The notes under the pieces: model-generated
What the model was told of the DNA's origin: nothing
The model's database searches: none
What the model saw: only the letters and a program-made list of their open reading frames with translations
NCBI GenBank assembly: GCA_027924585.1
Contig: BSBM01000179.1
Location: 10,226,501-10,290,500 of the forward strand
DNA length: 64,000 nt
Source: Larix kaempferi
Taxonomy: Eukaryota; Streptophyta; Pinopsida; Pinales; Pinaceae
Direction of reading: 5' to 3'
Shown: piece after piece, positions 33,121 to 44,674 of the stretch
Numbering within the stretch: the first letter of the stretch is position 1
Layout: each line of letters opens with the position of its first letter
Translations under genes and position numbers: made by a program

Positions 33121-35229
33121 CTACAAATCTTGCCTTGTATTTTCTACACTACCATCTGCAGCATGCTTGATTTTGAAGATCCATTTAGAAGTCACAACAG
33201 ACTTCTCTTTAGGTCTTGGGACAACATCCCAAACATCATTCTTCATTATTGATTGGTATTCCTCAACCATGGCATCCTTCCATTCTTTATTTTCCGCTGC
33301 TTCTTCATAACTGGAAGGCTCTTTGTTCATAATGTCACAGAGCAAGGCAACATAGCTGGTCTGTGATCTAGTTCTCTTCTTTGCTCTGTGTTCTTCTTCT
33401 GGAATGCCAAATATTTCTGCATCTTGAATGAGCTCTCTAGCCCATGCAGGTTTCCTCTTGTGAGAGTTATCCTCACGGGGCGGATCTACAGGTTCTTGTG
33501 GATCTTCAAGCTCACGAACAACTTCTGGAACTGCTTCAGTCATAGTAGTTTCTTGAAATCTTGTTTCCTTAGGTTCTTCATAAACTTCGATGGGTGCCTT
33601 CCTTGATTTGATGAATGCTGAGTTTTCATCAAATGTTACATCCCTACTGACATCAATCTTCTTGAACCCTCGAAAGTATATTCTGTAAGCCTTCGAGCTT
33701 TCACTGTAACCCACAAAGATACCCTTCTTTCCTGAAGGATCTAGTTTAGTTCTCTTTTCCTTCGAGACATGAATGTATACTGGACAACCAAATATTCTGA
33801 GATGGCTGAATTCAGGTTTCTTACCAAAAAAGACCTCTTCTGGTGTCTTGTTGTCCAATATCTTGTGGGGTGTTATGTTCTGCACATATACAGCCGTTCT
33901 AGCTGCTTCTGCCCATAGATGCATAGGTAGATCCTGGTCATGGAGCATTGCCCTTGCTGCTTCCATGATAGTTCTGTTCTTCCTTTCTGCAACTCCATTT
34001 TGTTGAGGATTATAAGGAGCAGTCAACTCCCTCTTAATCCCCGAATCACTACAAAGCTTCTTGAAGTCACTTGAGGTGAATTCTCCACCATTGTCGGATC
34101 TGAATTGTTTGATCTTCTTGTCAGTTTGATTCTCCATCAAGGTTTTGAACTCCTTGAATTTATCAAGCACCTCATCTTTGCTCTTCAAGAAGTATACCCA
34201 AGTCTTCCTAGAAAAGTCATCAATAAATGAGACATAGTAAACATACCCACTTAGGGAACTGGATGACATAGGACCACATACATCTGAGTGGATGATTTCC
34301 AAGATGTCTTTTGCCTTGCTTTCACTTCTTGGGAAAGCCTTCTTTATGTTCTTACCTTTTGCACATCCTTTGCACACACCTTCATGTTTGGTATTGATTT
34401 CAGGAAGACCCTCTATAGCCTTGCTTGCAATTGGAAGTGCTATATAGTGCATATGAGCAAGTCTTCTATGCCAAAGTTCACTTGGCTCCATGGATTCATG
34501 TACCATGGCATGTTCAGATTGTCCCTTCAATTTATACAAACCTCCCTCTTGCTCTCCAATCACTACTGCATCATCTATGTTCTTTCCCTTTGGCCACATT
34601 AAGACTTGTCCATCCACAAATGCAACCCTCATACCTTTTGCATCCAATGCAGAGATGGAGAGTAAGTTCTTCTTGAGCCCAGGTACATAAAGTACTTCTT
34701 TCATCTTCAAGGATTTTCCAGAATCTAGGTTGTAGGAGGCTTCACCACTTCCTTTGATTGGGTATTGATAATCATCCCCAAGTTTCACCTTATGGGGTGA
34801 TTCATGTTCAGATAGATTCACAAAAGATTCCTTAAACCCAGTCATGTGTTTGGAAGCCCCACTATCAATCAACCAATCATTACAACCATGAGAGATGGTA
34901 CCTGTGAGAGCAGAGATTAGAACATACTCTTCTTCACTTGATGAGTCATCATCACTTTCACTTTCTGCCCTAGCCTTCTTCTTTGGGGGTTCATCATCCT
35001 TAGCAGCATGAGCATGAAACCTTCTTTTCCTACCCTTCTTCTTCTTGTTGGAGTTGTTGTTGTCCTTCTTCTTCTTGGGACAATTTATGGTAATATGTCC
35101 TTTCTCATTACAGGTGAAGCATATTCTTCTTTCTTTGAAGTGATGTGAAGATTTCTTGGGGTGAGATGGCTCTCTCTTGAACTTCCCTTTCTTGGTGTGA
35201 GCTGTGAGAGATTGATCTTCATTTCCCAT
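33121..35229 (-). CDS. copia-2 protease-integrase polyprotein segment (702 codons)
   Basis: It is the longest open frame in the window. A CCHC zinc knuckle lies at residues 37-50 (C37, C40, H45, C50), then a lysine-rich, acidic linker. The retropepsin active site DSGASKHM is near 122. The pre-integrase HHCC zinc site is near 254-289 (H254, H259, C286, C289). The integrase core has D316, D379 and E415, a spacing of 62 and 35, so all three DDE residues are present. The RT begins near 620 (NKEWKDAM, SKWIFKIKHAADG) and a frameshift ends the frame. It lacks the gag start, which lies upstream at 35808 behind stops. Its product would be unlikely to be made normally. Confidence 0.92.
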   Translation of the reverse strand: MGNEDQSLTAHTKKGKFKREPSHPKKSSHHFKERRICFTCNEKGHITINCPKKKKDNNNSNKKKKGRKRRFHAHAAKDDEPPKKKARAESESDDDSSSEEEYVLISALTGTISHGCNDWLIDSGASKHMTGFKESFVNLSEHESPHKVKLGDDYQYPIKGSGEASYNLDSGKSLKMKEVLYVPGLKKNLLSISALDAKGMRVAFVDGQVLMWPKGKNIDDAVVIGEQEGGLYKLKGQSEHAMVHESMEPSELWHRRLAHMHYIALPIASKAIEGLPEINTKHEGVCKGCAKGKNIKKAFPRSESKAKDILEIIHSDVCGPMSSSSLSGYVYYVSFIDDFSRKTWVYFLKSKDEVLDKFKEFKTLMENQTDKKIKQFRSDNGGEFTSSDFKKLCSDSGIKRELTAPYNPQQNGVAERKNRTIMEAARAMLHDQDLPMHLWAEAARTAVYVQNITPHKILDNKTPEEVFFGKKPEFSHLRIFGCPVYIHVSKEKRTKLDPSGKKGIFVGYSESSKAYRIYFRGFKKIDVSRDVTFDENSAFIKSRKAPIEVYEEPKETRFQETTMTEAVPEVVRELEDPQEPVDPPREDNSHKRKPAWARELIQDAEIFGIPEEEHRAKKRTRSQTSYVALLCDIMNKEPSSYEEAAENKEWKDAMVEEYQSIMKNDVWDVVPRPKEKSVVTSKWIFKIKHAADGSVENTRQDL

Positions 35230-35808
35230 CTTTTCTTCTTATGCCACAAGCCTTGCTTCTTCTTGTGAGAATTCTTCCCGAAGTCTACTGAAGGAGATCA
35301 ACTTCTTCCTTGCACAAATTCCTTGGATAAAGGAATCCCATGACCTGGGTAGGCCATTTAGAGTGGTCATCACCACTTCACCATTCTCCACCATTTCATC
35401 CACTGCTTCTAGTTGTTCCTTGATCTGGGAGACCCTTGAAAAATAAGATTGAATGGTTTCTCCATTCTAAAATTTTACTCCTTTCAATTGGTTCCGCGGG
35501 GTCATCTTCCAATTTATGTTCTTCCCTTCAAACAACTTGGTCAAAGAGTCAAACATCTCCTTGGGTGTCTTAAGAGAAGACACATGGGGTATGAGATGGT
35601 CTTTGATAGAATCAACAATGATTCTCTTTGCCTTGACCAAGTTCTTCTTGTGCAATGCCTTGGCATCTTCATCCTCTGGCATAGGGATGTCTTCTTTCAC
35701 ATATGAGTCCAACTCATTTTCTTCCAGGATTAACCCAATCCTATACTTCCAGGCTCAGAAGTTATCAACCCCTTCAAGCTTATCCTCAAGCTTGGTGTGG
35801 AGAGACAT
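35230..35808 (-). pseudogene. copia-2 gag N-terminal region, with stops
   Basis: From ATG at 35808 the frame reads MSLHTKLEDKLEGVDNF, a stop (R in copia-3), AWKYRIGLILEENELDSY, TPKEMFDSLTKLFEGKN, a stop after GVKF, NGETIQSYFS, ARKKLISFSRL and a stop before EEKMGNEDQ. It is one frame with three nonsense codons, then the 702-codon open frame. Alignment with the intact copia-3 gag makes the assignment clear. Confidence 0.88.
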
Positions 35809-36370
35809 CTTAAAAAGTACTTCAAATGGAAATAGAAAAGATTTAGATCTGACCACTTGAAGTGCTGAAAACTAGATCTCGTCCCAGATTAGGGTTTGTC
35901 AGAGAAACCCTAAAAATTCAAAATGTGAATTTCAAATTTCTGAAAGGATAGAAAGATGCGCCTTGGTGAGCTGATCAACCTGGTGCATTCAGAATTTGAG
36001 ATCAGCAAAGTCTTGCCCTTTAGAATTGCCTTTTTGTCCTCCTAGGTTCACTAAGGAGAGCCCTGAATTAGGGTTTGAGTTTCCCGGAGATCTACCCAGC
36101 CAAAAATCTCGATCCAAAGCTCTAAACTTCGATTTTTGCAAGGCGCTTCCAGCTGTGTCTTCAGATTCCAGAAATTCATATTTTTGTGGAAACCCTAATT
36201 TTTAGGGCTAAATCTGAAAATGCTCGGAACTGAGTTCTGATTGGACAGATAGATGCGCCTTGATGAGTAGAGTCAATCTACTATACTGATTTTCAAAAAT
36301 CTATGGAGAGAAACCCAATAAACAAGGAACTCAAGCTTCCATCACTGCAAAATGTCTTCTTCTCAGGTTA

Positions 36371-36382
36371 GCTCTGATACCA
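36371..36382 (-). other. Primer-binding site of copia-2
   Basis: The complement TGGTATCAGAGC abuts the 5' LTR. It is a perfect match to the common plant initiator-Met tRNA primer site. Confidence 0.9.
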
Positions 36383-36980
36383 TGTTAAAATTTGAGCATT
36401 AATTCACAATACTCTAGGATCTTTGCTGAGAGAATAACATCTACAGTATATCAATGCATGACAATCACAATATGACAAGCATCACAAGAATCAAAAGCAT
36501 AAAGACAAGAGACACAGAGTTTCCGTGGGGAAAACCCTAAGGTGAAAAACCCCACAACTTCCTCAGAGATAGAGAGATCAATGGCTCAACCAAAGTACAA
36601 CCAAATAACACTGAGATAGTCTCCTGATAGCAGATGATCCTCCTCCTCACTAGTGCGCCACTTTTCAAGTGAGAGTGAGTTACTTTTCCGAGTGAGTAAA
36701 ATAGAGATCTCCGATCTCTATTTATACTAACCTTTTTTCCCAGTGACCTTATGGGGCCGACTTGTCTATCTAGATACATCCACATTATATTATATATAAT
36801 TCAAGGCCGACCCCACATGGTGATCTAATAACCCATCGGCAAGTACACACACTTGCGGCACTTGTCAATCCACATGACGACACTTCCTTATAGAGGAATA
36901 ACACATCTCTTATAAGGGTGCAATAAATATATATAAAATACACAGATGAAATACATTCCGAAGTTACATATACATCAACA
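36383..36980 (-). repeat. 5' LTR of copia-2
   Basis: It runs TGTTAAAATTTGAGC to ATACATCAACA on the plus strand and is followed by CCCAA. It is the pair of 29552-30149. Confidence 0.93.
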
Positions 36981-36985
36981 CCCAA

Positions 36986-37915
36986 TAGTTATATTGACCA
37001 ATTGTGGTCCATATTTTGGTGGATGAGTCATCATTTGGCCTCACTAACTTCTAACAACCTTCTAACAACCTTGTATTGTAATTATTAACCTATTTTGGAT
37101 CAATTAATCAACAATGTGATGTATGAATAAGGTCTTAAGGTGTAATAATGTTCTAACACCCCCCCATAATCTAGGCGTTGGTAGATAATCAAGAATAAGG
37201 CCTTGGCAAATAAGGCTCAAGTCACCTTTTACAACATCAATTTTTATTTTCCCATGTAACCAAGGTAAGGAGGAAAACCACATGGGAAATAAAACCTCCC
37301 CTCTAAAGTGGACATGAAATACACCAAAAGAAAATTATCCAAAACTCAAGTAGGTGTGAACTTGATCATATGTCTAGAGGAAGCTTCTTCTTTGGAAGAA
37401 GTGGATGTTGCTCACATGCTTGGATCAAATGCTTGATCTCCGCAACTGTGGAAGAAAGTGAAAGTAGATACTCTTTAGACTTGGTCATCATACCAAAAGT
37501 GGAAAAAACAAATCCAAATGAAACTTGATGAGCTTGAAAATCAATCCCAAGTGAAGGATAATGTCCTCCATCTTCTGTGTAACTCTGAAAACAAATGCCA
37601 AATGTATCAACTCCATACTGAAAGTGAGCGGCAACAACTGGATGATGATCATCGAAATTCGAATGTGAAAACACATGAGAGAACAAGGGGGTTTGGAGAT
37701 AAACTCCAAATTCTTGTAGATGGTCCAAATGCTTAAACTTCGAACCATATGAAGCTTGATGTGCTTGAGGCATAAAACCAAGCGAATGCATGTTGTATCC
37801 ATCTTTAACAATAGCTTGAGGAAGTGTGCATGTGACCATGTAGGAAGTGAGAGGAGGCATGGGACCAAGGATTGCAAATGGATGAAATCCATTATCTGAT
37901 ATAGAATCCAAAATA
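36986..37915 (-). other. Edge of an unassigned retroelement (LTR end and purine tract near 37156) with one open frame
   Basis: At 37140-37170 the sequence TTCTAACA is followed by CCCCCCCATAAT, the complement of ATTATGGGGGGG then TGTTAGAA. This is how a minus-strand copia or similar element ends internally and enters its 3' LTR, so sequence left of 37156 may be an LTR into which copia-2 inserted. No partner LTR was found. The right part contains the open frame listed at 37366-37911. Confidence 0.4.
37366..37911 (-). CDS. Hypothetical open frame, 181 codons, with an internal repeat
   Basis: The frame starts MDSISDNGFHPFAILGPMPP and is unbroken to PKKKLPLDI. It contains two similar segments, LGFMPQAHQASYGSKF and LGIDFQAHQVSFGFVF, so it may have grown by internal duplication. 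It shows no known domain, signal peptide or membrane segment. A second frame on the same strand is also open over much of the span. It may therefore be chance openness in the non-coding interior of a non-autonomous retroelement. Confidence 0.2.
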   Translation of the reverse strand: MDSISDNGFHPFAILGPMPPLTSYMVTCTLPQAIVKDGYNMHSLGFMPQAHQASYGSKFKHLDHLQEFGVYLQTPLFSHVFSHSNFDDHHPVVAAHFQYGVDTFGICFQSYTEDGGHYPSLGIDFQAHQVSFGFVFSTFGMMTKSKEYLLSLSSTVAEIKHLIQACEQHPLLPKKKLPLDI

Positions 37916-38135
37916 TACTTTCTAAATCAGTCATTGAAGAAGGGCAAGGTTTTTTAGGCCCTTTGGAGAATGGAGAATCTATTCAAGATTTTACACCTTT
38001 TGAAAACACAAAGTTAAAAACTTTAGAAAATCAAGGTGAAATTCTTGTTGAACCACATGAAAGGTCAATATTAAATATACCTATTGAGTAGCATGAAGAA
38101 TTAAATATACAAGTTTTCCTTGTTTCATTTGAATA

Positions 38136-38510
38136 TTGTCAAAAGACATAAATATTTTTCCTAATATGTATGAAAAAAAGAGTAAGCAGATTGTTATTTC
38201 TTTGCTTGAAAATGATTTTAAGTCTAAGGAAATAAGACAAGGAACAATATCTATTACAAATGAAGGAAGCCTTATTCTTTTGGCTGATCAAGAAGTGATT
38301 CTTCATGTTCTAGAAGATCTTTTTACAATTATGTTGGAATTATCAATGAAGGTGGATTTTGTAGAATTTATGAATTATGGATATCAGTTTGAGTTGAGTT
38401 TCGAATTGTCACAAGTGCAAGTTTTCTTTTTATTTGGAGAAGTTGAATTTGAGCCTCAACTAAATGGCCATTTGCTTGATTGGTTACATTGGGTCTCTGA
38501 TGTCACATGA
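38136..38510 (+). pseudogene. Open segment in the retroelement's 3' internal region
   Basis: The plus frame reads MSKDINIFPNMYEKKSKQIV, SLLENDFKSKEIRQGTIS, TNEGSLILLADQEVILHV and ends DWLHWVSDVT. The first half has a degraded, stop-bearing counterpart at 42140-42295 in front of the right repeat. I recognise no family. It is probably a remnant of an element-specific protein. Confidence 0.3.
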
Positions 38511-39130
38511 TTTTGAATATGTTTTAGCATGTCAGAGTAGGAGTATGTGCAATAAGCTTGAATATCAAGCATCTTTTTCAGTTTGATTTCAACAGTGAGC
38601 AGTTAGGTTTTATTTTGAATTTCCATCTTGTCCAAAAGATGCAGTAGTTTCCGTTTGGTTTTTCAGCAGTTAATTTTCGTTACAACTTTCAGTTTGCAGT
38701 TTGGGTTTCAGTAAGGTTGCAAAGTTTTCATAGTTTGGAACAGGTTGCAGATTAAGGTTTCAAAACAATTCAATGCATCAGGAACTGGTCTACGGATTCT
38801 TTGCTACCTCGTAGGGAGGATAGCATCACCATTTGGAGCCAGTAGTTGGCACATTTTTTTTTTTGTTTTTTAGCAAGTGGTAAATATGGAAACCAATCGA
38901 TGACAGATGATCATCAGACAAGATATCAACAGCTAATTGTAATGTCGGGCTATGAACTAGTGCGGAAAATGGAGTGGTGAGGGGTAGCAAAATTTATACC
39001 GCTTGCCAAGCGTCAAGACAACAACATTTCACTGGATGAAAAGTGGTAGGGGAAAACCACCTGTCACATCTGCAAAACCGCTTATATGGTGTATTATAAA
39101 AGAAAAAGGGACATGCAAAAGATAATAATT

Positions 39131-40645
39131 TGACCCATTTTTAGCATTTTGCAAATTCTACATCAACTTCACCAAAACTCCTTGTCCTTGTGTCATCCTT
39201 GCACTCAGATTTTAATTTTTTTTTCCATCATTTCTATAAATTTCCCATCACTTTCATATTTCATTCAACTATGTTTTCCAAAATGGTCATGTCCTCCATG
39301 AATTAAGGCTTATCTCACTATTCTATTAATACTTAAGCTAACCTATTATTCCTTTCATTCGTAAGCCCTCTTACCTTATCAAAAAGGTCATATTATAACC
39401 CTTATATGCCCAAATACTTAACAATAATGAAATTTTTTATTAATATAAAATATTTATATTCATATCATATTATGACCTTGGCACAAGTCTAGAAAAGTTA
39501 TGTAAAAGTAAAAAAAGGGGAATATTATTTATTTCACTGTTGCAAATAGCACGAGGGGTAATTTCTTGAGGTGGTAGATAAATTTAAACCATTTTACACG
39601 TGGTAAATTCTCATGGATTTCTATACCAAAAGTGGCTAGGAGTAAACCACTCCTTTCAAGTTGCCAAACTACTCTCCGCACCAAAAGAATAATATTATTC
39701 TTTCCTAATGTTTAACTTTGTGTTATAATATTTGGCATTCAGGAAAATGAAATATTTTTCGTACTTTAGAAATTCAAAACCACGGGACACAAACCAATAG
39801 ATGGTTTTTACAAAAATGGTTTTTGGATTTGGGCAAAATGAGACATGGTTTTTAGAAACAGTGAATGGTTTTTTAATTCCATTTATGAAATTTATAAACA
39901 CTTGCAAAATAAATGGAGAGGTGTTGTGGGAGATGGTTTTATGGATGGGAAATCAAGACATGATTTCAAGACATGGTTTTCAAAACCACAGGCATTTCCT
40001 ATTTCAAAGGAAATGCAGAAATACAATGATTTACAGGTTGAAGAGAAATATTTGGGAAATATTTTTTATCAAAATATATTTATTCCCAAATATTTAAAAA
40101 TTGTTATTTTTGAAAATTAATAAGTGGCAAGAAATAAATGATTTCAAAATCATTTACAAAGTTTAGTAGGGAGAAGATTATTTCCATATTTCCAAATCAA
40201 CAAACTCCAACAACTATCAACATTTCTGACACTTTGCAGCATGTTCCAGCATTTTTGGAGATTATGAAGATTCAATTTTTGACAATAGAATCTAAAATTG
40301 TAATAAGTAGTTATAGATTTCTATTTTTAGAAAGCAAGTAGTTAGGTTTAGCTCAATGAGATTTTTATGTATAAATACATGCTTTTTTAATGTAATCAGG
40401 GTTGAAACCCATGAGAATGAAACTTATCTTGCATTGAGCCATTTTCAAATATTAATAGAAATTTTGAAGAGTTGAGCACAACTTTTTAGAACAAAGATTG
40501 ACTCGTATTCTTAATTTGCAGTCCATACCATATTTCCTTTTTCTCATGTGAATGTTATGGTTGTTATCTATTTTTCATTGTGTTATGTTTCATACTTGAA
40601 TGAGATTATATTGAGTCAGAATTCATATTTTTATGCTCTGGTTCA
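39131..40645 (+). repeat. Left LTR-like repeat of the unclassified element
   Basis: It runs TGACCCATTTTTAGC to CTGGTTCA and matches 42296-43955 with scattered changes and small indels. The border is tentative because sequence to its left is also part of the element. Confidence 0.55.
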
Positions 40646-41171
40646 TCAGATTCAATTATTCCTAAATCTTTTATTCTAAAGTTGATATTGGATTCATCTT
40701 TATTTGGTGTCCAGTGTTAATGGATTGTTCATCTTTCTTCTATTACCACCCAAAAGAAATAACTTGGCTCTAAAAGAATAACTATCATGCCTTTGTAAAA
40801 AATCATATTCTCTAGACTCTGTTTACCTTTAAATATTCTTGATTTTGACTCCATGCACAATGTGTTCGTTTGTTTTAGCCATTTGCACTATTAAATTATA
40901 TTTTAAAATATTTCTTCCCATTGCATCATTTAAGTGAGAGATCCCTCTCTGGTAGGAAAGAATCCAACTTCCCTCCTAAATATTGGTTTGAAAAGGTTAA
41001 CTATCCTTCCACAACCAAAGGAGAAATTTCGAGTGATAATATAACGAAAAAGATGAGTTGATTGCTAATGGTGAACAATAGTCAGACACAAAGAAGGTTG
41101 TACATTATTCACCTAGCGGCTCTACTATCAACAGAATCCAGAATTCAAAGTATCACTAGCGACTCCACTAT

Positions 41172-41612
41172 TTGAATATAGATTCCATGGAAGCTTACAA
41201 ATCTACAAGGTATGCTCCTATGAATCATTCACATATTCCTTGTTTTCCAAACCGTATACCTTGTATAGATTGGAAAACATATTTTCCCAAGTTTAAAGAT
41301 GAGGAAAAAGATGATGCTCCTCTGAATTTAATCAAATTCCATATGCATATATATAAGATAAGGGTGAAATTTCATGAATATTCCCGTATGAAAATGTTCA
41401 TGGCCACTTTGGAAGTAAAGGAAAGAGTATGGTGTGAAAAGTTACCAGCACTCTTTGAAAACTATTGTAAAGTAAATTTTGGAAATTTTATTCAACACGT
41501 GGAAAATGATTATGGTGATGAAGAATTAATGGATGGAGAAATCAAAGAATTTTATCAAGATTATTTTCAAAATATGGAAGAGATATTAGATAATAGTTTT
41601 CATGATATTTGA
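41172..41612 (+). CDS. gag-like open frame (146 codons) in the unclassified LTR element
   Basis: The frame MNIDSMEAYKSTRYAPMNHS continues with CIDWKTYFPKFKDEEKDDAP, NLIKFHMHIYKIRVKFHEYS, FMATLEVKERVWCEKLP and ends in an acidic tail. Placement just after the left LTR-like repeat, and the fold of a short conserved region (PKF...D.A..HL..F...L.VKGRAW.WY pattern), resemble the gag family used by many plant gypsy-like non-autonomous elements. No zinc knuckle or protease follows. Downstream the frame breaks up into stops before the right repeat. Confidence 0.45.
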   Translation: MNIDSMEAYKSTRYAPMNHSHIPCFPNRIPCIDWKTYFPKFKDEEKDDAPLNLIKFHMHIYKIRVKFHEYSRMKMFMATLEVKERVWCEKLPALFENYCKVNFGNFIQHVENDYGDEELMDGEIKEFYQDYFQNMEEILDNSFHDI

Positions 41613-42295
41613 GGGACAATACTTTCTTCTTTGATTGTAATTGAAGAAAATCAGGACCTTAGTATACAAATTCCTTCTCTTGAGAATGATGAGAAATTTA
41701 GCAGCCTTTAGAAGTTTGAGAGGATATAGGAGAAGTCATTTAGTGTTCAGAAATTCGTAAGGTTCATCCATACAAAAAATTTAATGAAATATATCAGGGT
41801 TTTAATGTTGAAATTCATGTTCCTTTCCCTAAGTTGTTGAAGATATTCAGATTTTAAGTGATAAAGAGAAGAATATGGATAGTCAATCAGTATTTTTTGC
41901 AGTTATTTGACTTTCTGAATCATTCATTGAATAAGAGCGAGTTGTTTTAGACCCTTTGGAGAAGGGAGAAACTATTCAAGAATTTACACCTTTTGAAAAC
42001 ACAAAGTTAAAAAATTTAGAAAATCAAGGTGAAATTCTTGTTGAACCACATGAAAGGTCAATATTAAATATACCTATTGAGCTGCATGAAGAACTAAATA
42101 TTCAAGTTTTCCCTGCTTCATTTTAAGATTGTCAAAAATACATAAATATTTTTCTTAATATGGATGAAAAGAAGAGTAAGCATATTGTTATTTCTTTGCT
42201 TGAAAATGATTTTAAGTCTAAGTAAATAAGACAAGGAACAATATCTATTACAAATGAAGGAAGCCTTATTCTTTTAGCTGATCGAGAAGTGATTC

Positions 42296-43955
42296 TGACC
42301 CATTTTTTAGCCTTTGCCAAATTCTACATCAACTTTGCCAAAAATCCTTGTCCTTGTGTCATCCTTGCACTGAGATTTTAAAATTTTTTCCATCATTTCT
42401 GTAAATTTCCCATTGGACTATATTTTCCAAAATGATCATGTCCAACATGATTTAAGATTTATCTCACTATTCTATTAATACTTACACTAAGCTATTATTC
42501 CTTTCATTCTTAATCCCTCTTACCTTATCAAAAAAGTCATATTGTAACCCTCATATGCCGAAGTACTTAACAATAATGAAAAAGGTTATTTTTAATATAA
42601 ATATTTTGATATAAAATATTTATATTCATATCATATTATGACCTTGGAACAAATCTCGAAAAGTTATGGAAAAGTCAAGAAGGGGAAATGAATGCATATT
42701 ATTTATTTCGCTATTGCAAATAGCATGAGGGGTAATTTCTTGAGGTGGTAGAGAAATTTAAACCATTTTACACGTGGTAACTTCTCGTGGATTTCGCTAC
42801 CAAAAGTGGTTAGGACTAGAAAACCACTGCTTTCAAGTTGTGAAACTACTCTCAACAACAACAACAACAAAAATATTATTCTTGCCTAATGTTTAACCTT
42901 GATTTATAATATTTGCCACTCAAGAAAATGAAAATATTTTTCATATTTTAGAAATTCAAAACCACGGGAAGCAAACCAATAGATGGTTTTTACAAAAATG
43001 GTTTTTGGATTTTGGAAAAACAAGACATGGTTTTTAGAAAATAAGGAATGGTTTTTTAATTCCATTTATGAAATTCATAAACAATTGCAAAATAAATGGA
43101 GAGGTGTTGTGGGAGATGATGGTTTTATGGATGGGAAATCAAGATATTGTTTCAAGACATGGTTTTCAAAACCAGGGCATTTCCTATTTCAAAGGAAATG
43201 TAGAAATATAATGATTTATAGGTTGAGAGAAATATTTGGGAAATATTTTTTATCAAAATATATTTATTCCCAAATATTTAAAAATTGTTATTTTTGAAAA
43301 TTAATAAGTGGCAAGAAATAAATGATTTCAAAATCATTTACAAAGTCTAGCAGGGAGAAGATTATTTCCATATTTTAAGGTGAATAGTTGAAGATTAAAT
43401 TTCACACTTGGTGGGAAAAATATTGTTTCTAGATTTGAAGGCACAAAATCAACACAAGGGTCCAGTTGTAAATTTCCAGGGTATCAAAATCAACAGGTAC
43501 CAGAGACCAGTTATCAACAAACTCCAACAACTCTGAACATTTGTGACACTTTGCAGCATGTTCCAACATTTTTCGAGATTATGAAGATTCATGTTTTGAC
43601 AATATAATCTAAAAATGTAATAAGTAGTTATATATTTCTATTTTTAGAAAGCAAGTAGTTAGGTTTAGCTCAATGAGATTTTTATGTTTAAATACATGCT
43701 TTTGCAATGTAATCAAGGTTGAAACCCCTGAGAATGAAACTTATCTTGTATTGAGCCATTTTCAAAGATTAATAGAAATTTTGCAGAGTTGAGCACAACT
43801 TTTCAGAACAAAGATTCTCGTGTTGTTAATTTATAGTTCGTATTTCTTTTTTCTCATGTGAATGCTATCTCTGTTACCTATTTTTCATTGTATTATCTTT
43901 CATACTTGAATAAGATTATATTGAGTCAGAGTTCATATTTTTATGCTCTGGTTCA
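42296..43955 (+). repeat. Right LTR-like repeat of the unclassified element
   Basis: It runs TGACCCATTTTTTAGCC to CTGGTTCA. Relative to the left copy it has an extra block at about 43375-43510 (TGGTGAATAGTTGAAG-like) and small indels. Confidence 0.55.
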
Positions 43956-44113
43956 TGGAATTTGGTTTCAAGTTTCCTAGGGGAATTTCGATATAGCTTA
44001 GGGTACATGGAAGTGAAATTTCATATAAATATGCTATTTGATGTGCTATTACTCAAATGGGTACCCACAATGGTTACAAAGGTTCCGAACGAGGTGAAAT
44101 TGTTTCTATTTCT

Positions 44114-44616
44114 TGTCAGAGATATGGATCTAGCTATACTAGCTTACCTATCTATGCAAAACAATAATATATCAACAATAAGTACAGAAAGAGAACAAGA
44201 GAAAATAGTACACCAGACATACATGGTTCACCCAATTGGGCTACGTCCACAAGAAGGTAGTCTTCTATTATCTCCAGAATATCTCCCTCAAGCTTACAAG
44301 AGAGCAATGCCAATAACCCCAATACAATATAGCAATATTTGTGTTGAATAAGTAAAGATCATGATATATGAGTTATGTGAATCCCTTGATTCTATTATAT
44401 ACTAAGATATGAGGAGGAATTACTCTCACATATTACATGTGGGATAACATAATTCTCCATAATAACATCTATTTATATAATAATGAATATCAAGAGTATA
44501 CTTTACCATAATGAATATGTGATATAATGTATTACTCTTCTACATAATATTGTGGATATCTTCCGACATATTACAAAGACATTATTACCTTCCAAGAAAT
44601 ATAAAATATTCCAACA
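44114..44616 (-). repeat. 3' LTR of copia-4
   Basis: It runs TGTCAGAGATATGG to ATTCCAACA and pairs with 56757-57259. The purine tract (complement AAGGGGGAG) follows directly on the plus-strand side. Confidence 0.93.
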
Positions 44617-44674
44617 CTCCCCCTTAATAATGGCTGGGAGAAAATCCCACTAACAAAGGAAGGAAGGATTCATT

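Larger units (their letters stand above)
29552..36980 (-). mobile_element. copia-2: near-complete Ty1/copia retrotransposon
   Basis: LTRs at 29552-30149 and 36383-36980 (598 bp each) are flanked by CCCAA on both sides (29547-29551, 36981-36985). The primer-binding site (36371-36382) and the purine tract (30150-30158) abut the LTRs. On the minus strand the order is gag (stops), an open protease-integrase-RT-start frame of 702 codons, broken RT and RNase H, then two minisatellite regions before the 3' LTR. This domain order (protease, integrase, RT, RNase H) defines copia. Confidence 0.94.
37916..43955 (+). mobile_element. Unclassified LTR-type retroelement with duplicated ends, partly tandem
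   Basis: Two long direct repeats are present. The stretch 39131-40645 matches 42296-43955, both running from TGACCC to GGTTCA. The preceding 37916-38300 also matches 41907-42295. The repeats contain a TATAAATACATGC promoter-like site near 40370 and 43685. The layout (internal tail, LTR, internal, LTR) looks like the product of unequal recombination between copies. No pol was seen. The right copy lacks about 830 bp found at 38300-39130, which makes the 5' LTR border uncertain. Confidence 0.55.
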
